Part shown: positions 30,639 to 47,261 of the stretch, piece after piece
How positions within the stretch are numbered: the stretch's first letter is position 1
Layout: every line of letters starts with the position of its first letter
Assembly: GCF_000189635.1 (NCBI RefSeq)
Contig: NW_002476154.1
Coordinates: 1 to 64,000 of the forward strand
Source of the DNA: Tetrahymena thermophila SB210
Lineage: Eukaryota > Ciliophora > Oligohymenophorea > Hymenostomatida > Tetrahymenidae
Reading direction: 5' to 3'
DNA: 64,000 nucleotides
Made by a program: the position numbers and the translations under genes
The notes under the pieces: model-generated
Seen by the model: the letters and a program-made list of their open reading frames with translations, nothing else
What the model was told of the DNA's origin: nothing
Database searches by the model: none

Positions 30639-33600
30639 TCAAAAATTTAAATTAAATAGTCTAAATTAATTTTTAGAATTTAGTCTAACATTAAATTAGT
30701 ATTATTCAACCTTGCTAGGATCTGTGTGTAGGCTCTCCTACTAAGTTTAAGTTTCTTCTACATAGTCTTACTCTATAAATTTATTATTTTCATGCATTTA
30801 ACTGATAGTCCGCAGTTAAAACCTAGAACTTTTTTTATTAAAAGATTTTTTTTATTATAAAATTGGAGTATTTGATGCAGTAGCTTAAAAAGAGCTTAAA
30901 TGTTCATTGAATTAATCTTTTATAATAAATAAAAATATATTTTAGATTTAATTAATAATAAATATATGTTTTTTTTACTTTAATAAGATGAATTATGATT
31001 TTCTAGATTTATGTTAGAAACTTTATTTTTAAGTTAACTAATATTCTAATTAGCTTTGAATTGTATAATATTATGTAAATTTTTCCTGATTAATTTCCAT
31101 CTAATATATGTTTTGAAGCTTATATTTCTTTAGTTTAAAATCTTATTTATTAATTTTTTTGGTAAAAATATTATCATGAATTTTTGAACAACTTTCCCTA
31201 ATAATGAATCATTATTATTTGCTTTGAAAATTAATATGGTAATTGTAAAAGCAAAAAAGAATAAATTATCTAGAGTTAAAATTAAAATATCTATAAATAA
31301 TTTGGATGTACTTTAGTATTGGAAAAGAGATTATAAGAATATTTTAAGTATAATAATTGCATAAGCTAAAATTTCACTACCAAGTATTCCTCTAGAAATA
31401 AAGGGTTTTAGTTTTAGAATAACTTTTATATAAACTGACATTAATATTATTATTAACATATCTGAAGACTCTTAAAAGCTTTATTAAAGCAATATGTGTA
31501 GATAAACAATTGCTATTTTTAAGTACATTCTTATAAATTCCCAATAAAAATATTTATTATTTAGCTCTCCATAAAAATAGCCATATTTATATTTAGTTTT
31601 GCATTCGTTTAGATAATTTCTTTACTTATAGAGTTAATAAGCAAAAATTAAAGGTAATAATGACCATAATAATAAAATAGATGATGAATACATTTTAGTG
31701 AAAAATGAAAGACTAGAGTCGTGGCATAATAAATTCAAATCGTTAGGGTTATATTGTTGGGAACCAATTTATCTACATGTCAAAGAATTTGTAAAGTATG
31801 AAATCTAATTAATCTGATAAAAGGTATAGATTATTTGAAATACCACTATATAATGGTGGCCTTTAATTAAATTTTTAAATAATATTGATGTTATTAAAAA
31901 AGCTAAAAAGAGTAAAGATATTTGAAAAATTGGAATTAAACTCTCAATTAAAGCATAGGTGACTATTTTTCGAGTTCTTATAATTAAACTAGGATCAATA
32001 ATACAATCTATACCTAAGCTCATTTATTTATCTGATGAACCTAAATAGTTATTTAAAAAATTAAAATTCAATGAAATAACTTATGGTTGTTGTATAAGAA
32101 GTTGTGATAGCTAAAAATATGTGATCAATATTTTTATATAAAAGCCTGAATAGTCTTTAATCGAATTTTTTGAAATAGGAATTAGTTTTATGATTCTTAA
32201 GTAATAGCATCTCTAAGAAAAAATAAATTAATCAACAAAAACTTTCATGGTAAATATAAAGTATGCTCCTAGTAAAACACCCTTTAGTAGTATGTAAAAG
32301 TATTAAATTAATCTTGATGCACATATTTCACACTGCTTTTATTGAATTGATTTAGTATATCTCTTTCCGTTCCATACCTCTCCTATGATATCGCATTATT
32401 CACATAGAGGACCCATATATCCTTCGACACATCCATTTTTATTTAAAGGATTTTCTGCTTAGCAAGAATTATTATTTGTGTCACATTCTAAAATTTCATC
32501 TGTTGTTTCACTACTTCTCCAATAACCATTCTTTAGTTATATAACTGAACCTTAGCAGCTTAAAGCAGATACAGGACAAGGATAGCATTAATTTTTAATA
32601 TAATTTTCTTAAGAATTCTATGATTGTTAGTATAAATATTAGGGATCAACTAAAGAATATGTACCTGTTTAGCAAAATTTACATATGCTTATCTAATTAG
32701 TTAAATCTTATATTATTTCTCCTATTTAGCACTCTCTGAATTATACTTCCATCATTACAGGAAGTTGTATTTGAGATTAAGAATATATATTAGAGCTTAT
32801 GGAGAATACTTAAGCTGTCTATAACGCACCCTAAACCTACAAACTAGTAATTTCATAACCTAAGCTTGTTGAATTATATTAATTATAATTTAATATCTTT
32901 TCTCCAATCAGTTATGAATACTTTGTATTTATATTATCAAAAAGTATCTAAATACTTTTTAACTCAGTCTCAACATCGCTAGGATAACTTCCATTTATCA
33001 AATTCTACAATGAGAATGAGAGGTATCTATTATAATTATCTACTATATATACTCTTAAATATAGATTAGATCCACTTTAAAAATTATTTATTTTTACATA
33101 TTTTGAATAGTATTATTTGTAATCTTTGGGTAAATCTGACTAGTTGTTGTAAAATTCAAAAATATACTCACTTTTTTGTTATTAAAAATCATATTTTTAA
33201 ACTACTATACTTTGCAAATAAGTAGTAGAGTCATCTCCATATATAGTAGCTGTATTATTATATACATTTTCATAAAAAGGAAACTTTAGAGGAATATTTA
33301 AATTTCCAGATATACTACTTGTAATTCTAAGTCCTCCTCCTATTAATGCCTTATTTTCATACACTTTAGTTTAAATATCAAAATTAATTAAACATGTTCC
33401 AATATCTTCAAAATAAAGTGCCCCACCACTACTAAATGCTGTATTATGATAAAAAGAACAGCTTTTAAATTATACTAGTTGATTTATGTTTGTAAAAAGA
33501 ATAGCACCTCCATTCTAGGCAGTATTTAAAATAAACAAGCTGCTTGAGATAGTTACTTATTGTGATAAACTTATAATTATACCACCAGTATTCATATAAT

Positions 33601-36600
33601 AATTTAATTTATCTATTTAGACATAAGAGCTCTTTATTTCAAAAAGTTATTGCTATGTATTATTATTAGAAAAAACTTAAAAATTTTCAATTTTTAAAAC
33701 ATCGTCAATTAGTATAATTATTTAATGGTTAGTAGTAAAATTGCTATATGACTTTAATATAGAAATTTGAGTATTATTTTAAATTATAAAGTTATTAAAT
33801 ATAGAATTTTAGCATCCAAATAACTAAAATAAGCTCTAAGTACCAAATAATGCTGTTTAAATTTTTAAAAACAAATACTGCTAACTGCTAAGCTAATTGT
33901 AAACAATTTATACGCTATCAATTTTCAAATTTTAAACTAAAGAAAATTTAAAAATCTAAGAAATATCTTAATTTTGATTAATCTGTATATTTTATATTAT
34001 AACTGTATTGATATTGAAAAAATCAAAGAAAATCCCATCAGAGTTGTTAGTTAGTTAGCATCCTTCTATTACAAGTTATTAAATGTAAATTTGTGTGATA
34101 TTAGAAAACTGCATTAAACTTGTATTCTTTAGGGTTTGCAATTACTAAATACTAAGTTAATTGAAAACTACCTATTCAATATTGCTAAATACTATTCCTT
34201 ATTATATAATTTATTGGTTAATTATGCTAATATTCTACCAAACTATATTTTTAATATTTTAATTGAATGAAATTTAGTTTGAAAGACTATTATTTTAAAA
34301 TACAAAATTATAGTTGCTCAAGTAAAAATTTTATTATGATACCACCTCAAAGGTATTTTAAGTCAAAGTCAAATTGTTTGTTGTTAAGTCGATAGGATTG
34401 ATAAATACTTAAGTATTTTAAAATTAAGATTATGTGATGAATTAATTTATGCTTTCAAACTATTCACTATTAATGTACAGATAAATTATATTATTCCAGT
34501 TTTGATAGTTACTAAGTATAGTTCCATAAAAGCTAAAAGTCTCTGCTTGCTTTGGGACTACTGATTATAGAAGTTGTTCAATATTCATTAAATTATCACT
34601 ATTAATTAAGCTTGCACATTATGCAATATCATTCTACTCATATATGTTTAGACTTATGTTATTTTCAAATACTCCTAGTTAGTGCAAACCATATATTTTA
34701 AGAAATTATATGTCACTATTGTATATATATCCCATAAATCGTGGATATGTGTAAGATTATTAAGAAATCAAATTAAATTGGTTATTTTAAAGTAAAAACA
34801 ATTCATATCTACTATCAAAAAAAATAATTATTTGGCTATTATTAATTATTAAATAATCTATTATATTATCATAAAAGTTATTTCTTTTGATAATTGAAAT
34901 TAATTGAATCTTTTCACTTAGTGAATATATATTCAATTAAAAAGTATTTGATGTCACAATTAGAGAATCAGTCATTTAGATTTTATTTCCTTAATTATTT
35001 GATAACATTAAAAAACCTTCTAATTTACTAGTTAGATAGTTCCAGACATACACTTTTTTTTATCCTCTAAAAAAGAATATGAATCTATTATAAGTTATAT
35101 CATACTTAAGATCTATTAAATTAATATTAAATTCTTCATTAACAGAGGAAATTAGATTTATTTCTTAAATTAATATTTATTAGGTTATATTTATTTGTTG
35201 TACCATACCACCATTTGTTGCAAATATGGCTGTCTATTGCAAATTATTATCTATGCAAATAGATACTATAGATGTGTTAATAGTTGAGTTACTTGATATG
35301 CTATAATATATATATGATTAATCTAGCAAATTGTACTACAATAGGCTTCCATTGCTTAGTCCGATTAAAATTATTTTATTATTCAAATTGGATGTATAGT
35401 TAGTAACGAACGATTAAGGATCTAATTCAATTACGTTTATTATGCTTCCAGTTGTAATATCGCAATGAATAATCTTTTTATCATAAGTTAAATAAATGTT
35501 ATTTTGTAAAAATTTAAAAAATTTAACATCTTTAAGTTAAATTTATAATTTTTATTAGTTATTAATTTCAAGATTTTAGTAATTCAAGTAAAATACAATA
35601 CAATCACTAAATCCTACAACCAAAACATCTTCTGTATTTGCATACAACAAATCTATCGGCATTTAGTTAAATGTGCTCTCATAAATAATTGACTGATTTT
35701 AATATCTAAATAAATTATTATCTATATTTAGTAAAAGGAATTAGCTCTCTTATTATGATATAGGAATTTAGGTGAATTATTTAAAAGGCTCATTTAATCC
35801 ATATTGATATTTGACTCCGAATTTACTATAATTAATTTAATATATAGAAGTCTTGCTATATACAAACACATTATTGTAGATTTAGTTGTATGTAAAACCT
35901 ATTAATTACTCATTTCTATCTAGAACTTCTGTTATTTTGCAATTATTCAAAATATCATACTCATTGAATAATTCATAAATATAAAAATTTCCAGTATCAT
36001 CTAAGTACATTATGTCATTTTAGCTAGGATCATAATCTAGACCAATCACTATACCAAACTAGTTCCAAGTAAAGGCTCCTTATATTTTCCCAGCTAAAGT
36101 GGTTGAGGGAATATTGTAAATATATACTTAGGCGAATAATGAATTATCACAATAAATAGCAACTTGTGATAGAGAATCCAGATAAAGATAATTTACAATA
36201 TTTAAACCAGATGGTCCTTAAATTTGACTTTCTATAGTTTTTTATATTCTATCTATCACAATCAAATCTATTTATTTATAAATTTTGTTAATTTTAAAAA
36301 AGAAAAATAAAATTAAAATTACTTGATGGTGAAAATAATACCACAAATGACTGATGTATTTCGAACTTCTAGAATGAGTTAGAATCTATCTATATCATTT
36401 GATTATAAATACCTTGAATACTAAAAATTTATATTTATGAGTCAAAGAGATATAAGCTTTGATTTTCATCATCTATTCCTATTTTAAATTAATTCTAAAA
36501 TCCATTTACTTAAATACTTTGAATTAATTTATTTGTATTCTTATCGATCAAAGAAAACTAAGTAATTGAATTGCTGCATATAAGAATATCTTAACTATTT

Positions 36601-39600
36601 TCGCATTAAATGTATTTAAGATTTGAGGTTTAGCTTGATATTGTTTTTAACAAATTTAAACTCGAATCTAATATAGCAAATGAAAATCCATAAACATAAA
36701 TTAATTTACGAGAATCATCAAAAATCCATCCATTAATTTAACTCATCTTTTTATAATAATATTTTTTATTAATCTCTCCATAAGTAGAAAGTAGTATTTA
36801 GTTTTAATTCCAGCAAATGATGCTATTTAAATCCTAGATTTCCTTGATCTGGGTAAATGGAGAATCAGATGAATTTTAAGGTTTTAAAATTTCAATAAAT
36901 GAATTTGTAAACAAGCTAAAAGATGTAATTTAGTAAGAAGTCCTTACAAAATACATAAATAAATTAGTACTTTGTATTACTTCTAGTATTTCTTCATCAG
37001 AAGCTTTTTGGCTAGAGAAAATATTTGATTCATCAAGAGTATTGTATCTTAAAAGTTAATACTTCAAGGATCCAGAAAGACCTTACTATGTTCCAGCATA
37101 ATCTATAAAATTGCTTTAAGATCCTAACTTCATTTTAGCTTAAACTGTTTAGGTAGCTCCTACAATGTAGTCATGTCCATATGTATATGTAATATTTCTA
37201 ACTAAATCCATTTAATACTCCTCATGTACAGTGTAAAAATTCAATTGCATTATATGCTTAACATGATAAAATACAGAACCAGCACTATTAGTGATTTTCA
37301 CAGGATCATCTATGAAGGGAGAGTACTAAAATGAGTCAATTTTGTAAGAGACAGTCGAATTTTTTGAAACTGCATGTATTTTTACTACAGGATTATCTGA
37401 ATCAGACAAACCAATCAGAAAATAAACAGAGTTATCATTTATTACCCTTTTAGCTTGGTTAACAGTAGTCAAAGCAATTTTAGAAATTTAATGAATGATT
37501 TAAAGCTAATTATCATAAATTACAAAATTTTATTAACTATCAAAATATACAATTTCGTCAATCGAGTAATTGTTTTTAATTAAATCCTAATCATTATTAA
37601 ATATTGTAATGCAACTGAAATACGTAATCTCGTTTTAGCTTTATATTTGACTCAGTTAATTTATTTGTTAATTGGGAGAAATTTAAATCTGATATAAGAT
37701 AATTTATTAGTTTGTTTAAATAACTATTTTCAAATCTGAATTCAAAAATATATTTATTATTTAAGAATAATAACTATCACATTATTAAAACAAATTTGAA
37801 AAATCTTGGGAAAATATAGCTATACAATTTTCATAACTTATTGCCAATTTATCATAGTTAAGTGAAAAAGAGTTTATGTTGCTCAAATTTATCTAATTTT
37901 TTTAAATTTATAGGTAAGGGTCAATAAGTAAAATCTGTTAATTCATTTAAACAGCAATGTCGTTGTTTGAAAATCTAGCAATTTGCAAACACGACTAAGG
38001 TTGGAATTGCATGCGAATAATAAGTTACATTTCTATACCAGAAGATATATCATAAAATACGATATCGCCATTTTAATGGCATGTAACAAGTATTGGAGGA
38101 TTATAAATTAAAGTTAAAGAATTCACTTAGGAACTAGGTGTAGGATAAGACAGTTAATAGTTATCAACTATTTAAATTTCAAGTTATGAATTTTGAAGGT
38201 TTTCTCTAATTATTTAAATTTATTATCCTATCATAATTGTTTGATATTAGGTATATTGCTCTAATGTATAGTTAAATTAATATTTTTATTGTATTTTTTT
38301 AATTTAATTAGATGGGGTATTCATCAAAGCCAAAGAATAGTAAATTTCAAATTAATTATTTAGTTAACTAATATTGTACACATTTATTAACTAATCTTAC
38401 AATATAATAATTTAGTTATCACCATTTAAAAAATTTCCAATTTCAAAGTCTAATATTGAATTATTTGTTATTTTTTAAAGTGATGAAGTTATTATATTAA
38501 AATTAAACAAATTTTATTATTTCATAAATATGAAATATTAGTTAATTTAACCTAAATTATCAGACGTTTCTATCAATTTCCCTTTTTAAATTCCTTGATC
38601 AATATACTTTACAGAACATAGTTAAGAGTTAAGATTTAGAATTAAAACTCCATCAGAGTGTATAGAAAGGTATAAGAATTATGAATTAGTTTTTTATATA
38701 GAGATAAAACTACCCACTTAATTAGTATCGCAATTTGAGGTATTTCCTAACTATATGCTTAACTCTTTTTATTAATACTACAGAATTATTTGAGAAACAG
38801 AAATACCATATTAATTTTGAACAATTAGCAAATCATTCTCAATTTAAAATTATTTTTAATCTATATTAATTTAAATTAAATTTGATAACAATGGCATCTG
38901 ATTAACTTAATCATAGATTATTTATAAAGTCAATGTTATTGAATCAACTGACTAGATTAAAAAAAATTGATTCATAAAACTAGATAATTAAGTCTTAGAA
39001 GTAAAATTAAAGCTAGCATTATTCATAATAAAAGTTCTTTGATTGTTAATAATATCCCATAGAATTACCTAATTATTATTTGTGAGTACAATTATTTCTC
39101 CATTTATATTTTAAATTTTTAAGTCATTTTAAGTTTAATTGACATGAGCTATTAGTTAAAGTTTTTACTATCCAAAAATAGACAGATACCCTTACTATAT
39201 TGCTACATAATAATCTTTCTAATAAACAAAAAAGTCTTAAGCTATGTCAATACCAATAAAATTTGGTTAAGTAGCAAATGAGGATGAACATTAGATAAGC
39301 TTTTTGCATACTTTTTAAATGAGATCGCCTATATAGAGTGGATTACAAATAGATACACAACTTCCATTTGAATCGTTATTAGAATTTTCATTAATTTAGA
39401 AGTAGAAGTTATCTAAGCATTTTTAGTAAACGCAAACATTATTTGAGCTATCAAATTAGTAACCCTCAAAACAAAGGTTGCATTTGTAAGAATTGCTGTT
39501 AGAGTCTACTGCACAAAATTAGCAACCTATCCCACAATTGTTTGAACTTTAACCTAGAATTAAAACGATATTGATTAAATTTATTAATGCTACAATAATC

Positions 39601-39602
39601 AT
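30639..39602 (-). CDS. Giant receptor-like membrane protein, tandem copy 3
   Basis: Third paralogue of the array with the same domain order. A signal peptide begins at 39602 (MIIVALINLINIVLILG), followed by NNCGIGC and an N-terminal Cys module with CVSICNPLYIGD as in copies 1 and 2. In the propeller region VYSKTSIYQINYSK is conserved (about 35.85 kb). Beta-helix repeats lie about 33.3-33.6 kb. The second Cys-rich/EGF-like block (NGYWRSSETTDEIL and GYMGPLCEQCD) is at about 32.4-32.6 kb. Membrane helices follow to about 31 kb, and a shorter tail has DPSKVEQYQFNVRL before TGA 30639-30641. An intron near 36.28-36.33 kb matches the position in the other copies. Function is unknown; the family resemblance is to large ciliate surface proteins. 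Not every codon was checked. Confidence 0.82.
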
Positions 39603-40425
39603 TTTGGTTTTAATTTTATAGTCTCTATTATCAAGATTACTTTTTTTTATCTTAATTATTTTTAATTATACTTTGTAAATGAGTTATTTAATTTATTATT
39701 TTTATTATCAAATTTTAAATGAATTTAAATAAAAGCTGTAGTACCTTATTATCCGATTCCAAAACTAAGATTTATTTGCAAATTTTTAAATGTTTTAATA
39801 TTCAATATAATTTATTATTTTTTTAAAATGCTAGAAACTTTAAAAAGAATTTACATTAATTGGGGATAAAAAAATATAAAGAAAAATATTTAAAAAATGT
39901 GGTTCTAAAAATTACTGTTTATTCTAATTTAAATTAATGAAATAAAGAAAATTATTTTTAAAATGGATTTTTATTCTAATTAATAATTGAATGAATAAGA
40001 GTAAAATTATAAACCCTTTTTTTAAAAGAAAAAATTTTAAAAATTGCTAAAAATAACTCTTTCTTTATTTATGAAATTAACTTGTTTTATTTTTTTCATA
40101 AATTTAAATTTGTCATTCTAAAAGGTGCTTAATATAAGTTGAAAATTGTTAGCTTAATGAACTTCCATAGAAAATTTTATTAATTGAAATTCATAAATTT
40201 CATAATTAGTTTTTTAAGTTTTAAACAGTGTAAAATTAAGCTTTTTGCTTTTAATATAAGTAAAAAATATCAATGACTATTTTAAAAAATAAAGTAGTAA
40301 AAACGAAATTAAAAATTGTAAAAGAAATATATTAACATAAAGAGTAGAAAGTTTTTATTTACAATTTTTAAAATAATTTTAATTATAAGACTTATTTCCA
40401 ATTTAACTAAAAATGCATTCACTAT
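39603..40425. other. AT-rich spacer between giant gene 3 and MAPK copy 2
   Basis: About 820 bp, nearly all A/T, between the start of giant gene 3 and the stop of the second kinase. It should hold the promoter of gene 3. Nothing else is supported. Confidence 0.5.
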
Positions 40426-42640
<2,215 letters not shown>

Positions 42641-45600
42641 AGTATTATTAATTATTAATATACTCTACTTTTATGTAAATTATTGAATATTAGCTTATTT
42701 ATTTTCCTTTAATAATATATGAATGTATGTATGTATCTATCTTAAATTATTTATTTTTATTGAAAATCAATTTTATCACAATATTTCCCTTTATCTGCCA
42801 ATTTATTGGTACCCTCTAATCTTTCAACGCATATAAACCTTTTTGCTTTTTGCAAAATCTTATCTTCAATAACTTATGCTGATTTAGTTATTTTATTAGC
42901 ACCATAATTCTAATTTTCATAACAATTAATAAAGGCGTTTTTTAAGTAAACAAAACAATCAATTATTTTTAGGAAAAAAAAAGCTTAAAAAATACTATAA
43001 ACCACACTTCCTTTTTTTTCTTTGAGAAAAATCTAAAATTTTAGCAATTTAGTTTATTTATTTAGTGAAAATATTCAAATCTCGAACAATATTATTTCTA
43101 TTTTAAATTCAGATTTTTATTTCATAGTTGAGATTTTTGTTTTATAATACTTCGAACTAAATTTTTTTTTTTATATTGCTTTATTATAGAAAAATTTCAA
43201 TAAATCATGTTTTAATTATCTTATATTCAACTTATAGAAAGTTATAATATATTTTTAAATATAAATCCTAATTTTAGAAGCACATAAAAAATGTAAATTA
43301 ATAATAATACTAAATACTAAATACAAAATTATATTTAAATCTTATGTAATATAATATAAGTTATGGTAGGAATTATCTATTAAATTAAAATAATTCTTAT
43401 ATTTAGCTTACATTTATTTATTTAATTTTGTTTGTAGTTTACTTTCTAAATAATACTTATGATTAAAATAGGTTTTTTATTAAATTTAATTTATTTAATT
43501 TTATTTTCATTAATTATTGCAAAAAAAATATGTGATAGTATTTATTTTATAATATTAATAACATATTTTTAAAGCATTAGCTTGAGTAAAATACTTCGTT
43601 TTGCAATATATTATTTGGATCTTAATTTTATTTAAGTTTGAAGGTTTTCTATCTTTTTTTATTTTTTTTATTTATTTTGTAAATTTTTTATTTAATCTAT
43701 ATCTTTTTAGTAATTGAATTTTATTTATTTTCATTATATTTTTTAGGTTTCTTTTTAGTGGTTGTGTTTGTTTGTTTTTGTGTGTATTTATAATTTACAG
43801 TTTAATAATTTAATTTTTTACTTATTTGATTGAAGATTGATTGATATATTTTTTGTTTAACAAAAGGTATTTTGAAAGTACGTAAAGAAAATTAGATTAT
43901 TCTTTTAAATAATTTATATTAATAGAAGAAAGAAAGAAGGTGAAAAAGAATTTTTCCTGCAATAAACGAGACTTTTATTAGAATAAAAATAGGATTCATT
44001 TATGATATATTTTAATTATTTTTAATATGTTTTTATTTAAAGAAAAGAGACTAAATTTTTGACATAGTAACAATAATAGTAATATGGTTTGTAAGTGATT
44101 TTAGTGGAAGCGATGTAAAGAGCTGAATTTTTTGGAGTATTTAAAAACTGAAATTTAGAAAAACTTTAAACGAAATCTACTTAACAAGCGTTTTACTACT
44201 ATTGCTAATATTATAAATATAAAATAATTGTTATCGCTTTATTTTTAACTCTCCATTCTACCTACCTATTTTCTTATAAGATTAATATTTTTTCAATTAA
44301 TAATAATAATAAATAAATTAGCGCAAAGTCTTGATCAATTATTTGATTATTTTCTTAATTTGTATTTATTCCTATTTAATTTATTAATAAAAATTATTAG
44401 CCAATAAAATTAGTATGCAAAAATTAAATAAGTTATTATTAATTTTATTTTTGTCGAAGATGAATTCTTAAAATTAATCAAATAAATATGGCTTTTCATT
44501 TGAATTATCAAAAAATTGAGTAAAATTTTTATATTTTTAGTTCATTTAAAATTTTCATGTTTTGGCATAATATTTTCTTCAAAGCTTTATTTAACACTTT
44601 AAATAAAATCTTCTTATACTTTGAATAATATTCACTTGCTTCATTGATTTAATCTGTTTATTAATTCAATAATTTATCCATTAAATATTCCTATTTGTAG
44701 GAGTTTGTTTTGCTCTCATGTGATAAATAAAATAGTAAAAAGATTATTTATAAATTTTTTATTCATTTTTACAATAAAATCTATTATAGAAAGATAAATC
44801 TTAAAGTATTATATCATCAGAAAAATATCTTTATTATAAACTATTTCATAAAATTATCTTTGCAATTATTAAGCTTTTTTTCTTCGTTTAATCTTATTAT
44901 TTAATTCTTAATTAAATCATCTTAATTTTATATTAAGATTTTTTATTAATATCTTCAATTTTCAAAACATTCTGAAAAGTAAATTTTTTTGTTTATTGTA
45001 AGAAATAAGTTTTGCTTATACTTATTGATTAATTCGTTGATTTAAATGTTTGAAAAATTTTTATTAAAATTTATTAACAAATTTTATTTATTTCTAACAC
45101 TTTCAATTATCTAAAATTTTGAAATTAAAGTATTTATTTATCTTCATAATCTTAAGAATTATTAAATTTTTATTTAGTTTTTTTTAATGAAAATCTAAAT
45201 AAAATAATTCTTTAAAATATTATTCATTATTCTCGACTTTAAAAATAAATATTTGATATTTTTAAACTAATTAATTGTAACTTAAATCTAAAAAAATCAT
45301 ACTTAAAATGTCTTCAAACAAAGTGATTCTTTATATCTTAGCATGTCCTTTCAATATATTCTCCTTCATTTATCTTTATAAAATAAATAAATTAACGAAC
45401 TGAATATTTTGTAAGCAAGCATTAATGCAAGTTAATTATTAAAAATAAAAATTTATTCCTTACTTTTAAAAAATTTTAGCATTGCATTATTGTAAAAATG
45501 CGTAGAAGTATGTATCCATCTTAGCAGTAAGTTTATGCTTTTTTCATATTGTTTGATTCTTTTGAAAGATTTTCTTTCTTTCTCTATGTTTATTTTATTT

Positions 45601-45900
45601 TTATTTTTGTTTTTATTATTTTGTGTTTGTTTTCTATGAAAGATTGTTTCTTTTTCTTGTTAGGTTTTATTTATCTATTAATTCTTTTTTATTTAATGAG
45701 AGATTTTATTTTTATTTATATGAGAGAGTTTATTTGTTTTTTTGTTTAGGTTTATTTTTAAAAATTATATTTGCCTTTATTAATCAATATGCCAAAAAAA
45801 ATATTAATGCCTTTTAAGAAAATTATATCATGCCTAATTTAAAAAAATTTTATAATATATTTTATATGCGAAGAGAGAGTTAGATGATAATATTTCAATC
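42641..45900. other. Gene-poor AT-rich region
   Basis: About 3.3 kb without a supported gene. The kinase 2 promoter must lie at its left edge, where a TATGTATGTAT microsatellite (about 42725-42735) is shared with the upstream region of kinase 1. An 86-codon frame on the minus strand (43996-44256, one hydrophobic helix) is the best open frame but shows no family resemblance. From about 45540 to 45770 the plus strand is strikingly T/G-rich with few cytosines, which creates Phe-rich frames that do not look like genes. Confidence 0.5.
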
Positions 45901-46330
45901 AATCTATTGTTTTTCTATAAGAAAAAAAGGGTATGCCTAGAATGAATGATATTTTGATAATTCCAAACTCTCCTTATGAGGAGGTTTTCACTTTTTAAAA
46001 GTATTTAGTAGTTTCTATTCATAATGGTTTTATTCTTTCATTAAAACGAGGGGAAACTGACTTAACTCCATGATTTATATCGGGTTTTAAAAACTTTTCC
46101 ATTAAAAACTTATGAAAGAATGTGTAATTATGAATAATTTTAAAAATTATGTAGACGACATTCTGTTTGATTGCCAGCTTTAAAAAATAGATCCATCCAT
46201 ATATAAAATTATTTAAAATTCTAAGCATTTAATTTGATTCGTTGTGACTAAATTTGTCACCATTAGGGCGCTACACTTCTTATAATTCTGAAATTATGAG
46301 AAGGCAGTCAATCCCAAATTGATTCCTTTT
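45900..46330. other. Unassigned complex-sequence island with hairpins
   Basis: This stretch is visibly less A/T-monotonous than its surroundings. It contains three compact inverted repeats: CTCCT-TATG-AGGAG (45970-45983), GTGAC-7 nt-GTCAC (46244-46260) and a 12-bp stem with a 4-nt loop (46276-46303, one G-T-type mismatch). Open frames of 70 to 110 codons exist on both strands but none has a recognised motif. It could be a structured RNA gene, a decayed coding gene or a retained piece of germline DNA. Confidence 0.35.
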
Positions 46331-47261
46331 TTCCTTTTCAAATTAAATTTTTTTTTCTTTATATTTTTTATGAAAATTTTTTCTTCCCCTTTTAATTAAA
46401 AAGTCTTGATTAAAAATTCAAATATGAATTTTCCTCTCTAATCACATCTAATTAAGAAAAAACTAAGAAACTAAAAATACATAATAAAATTTAATAATAA
46501 AATACTAATATCAAAATATCTAATAAATAAATTTACATAACTATTAAACAAAATTGTTTATAACAAAGATAATTCATTAATTTTTAAAATTAGATAATAA
46601 AACTCAAATACTTATTATCCTAATCGGAAAATAAAAATAAAAATGCATATTTATATTATTTTATTTTTTTTATTTACTTTAAATTAAAAATTATTAAGTA
46701 TTTAATTATTTTTATTATAATTTTATTCATAAATTTTAAACAACTAATTAAATTATTAATAAATCAATTTGTTAAATATTTGAAAATAAACATAAACTAT
46801 GAAGGTTAAAATTGTTTGAATTAGTTTTAAAATCTTAAAAGCTTATTAATTACTTTATGTGTGTTAATAATTAATATATTAAGTACTTTTAATTTAATAT
46901 AAATTTATTTAAAGCTATTTCAAATAATTAAATCATTTTAAAATTAATAAGCTTAATACTAAAAATAAATAATTTAATTTTACTAATGAATTCAATTGTA
47001 AAGATATATGTCCTTTACAAATATAAAGAAAATAAATTTATTTTATAGATTATTGAATAAGATAGTGAGTAGTAATATATATAATATAAAAGATAAAAAT
47101 GTACAGATATAATTAAATTAAAATTTATTGTTTAAACTAAAAAAAATTGATGATTTATTTCATGAGAAATAATGTTTGATTGTTTGTAATAATATTAGAT
47201 TTTAATGCTTTTTAAAATCATTTTTGCATTTAATTTGTATAGAGGTTAGTTATATAGTTAT
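46331..47261. other. AT-rich spacer
   Basis: About 930 bp of low-complexity A/T sequence downstream of the small Cys-containing gene on the minus strand. No feature is supported. Confidence 0.5.

Noticed and set aside
43996-44256. 86-codon minus-strand frame with one hydrophobic helix
   Set aside because: Length is within chance expectation for a one-stop code in A/T-rich DNA; no codon bias or family resemblance.
45549-45817. Two overlapping hydrophobic frames that look like membrane peptides
   Set aside because: The plus strand here is T/G-rich with almost no C, which makes Phe, Leu, Ile and Tyr runs in any frame.
46276-46303. Hairpin read as a bacterial-type terminator
   Set aside because: The organism is a eukaryote and there is no gene immediately upstream; kept only as part of a possible structured RNA island.
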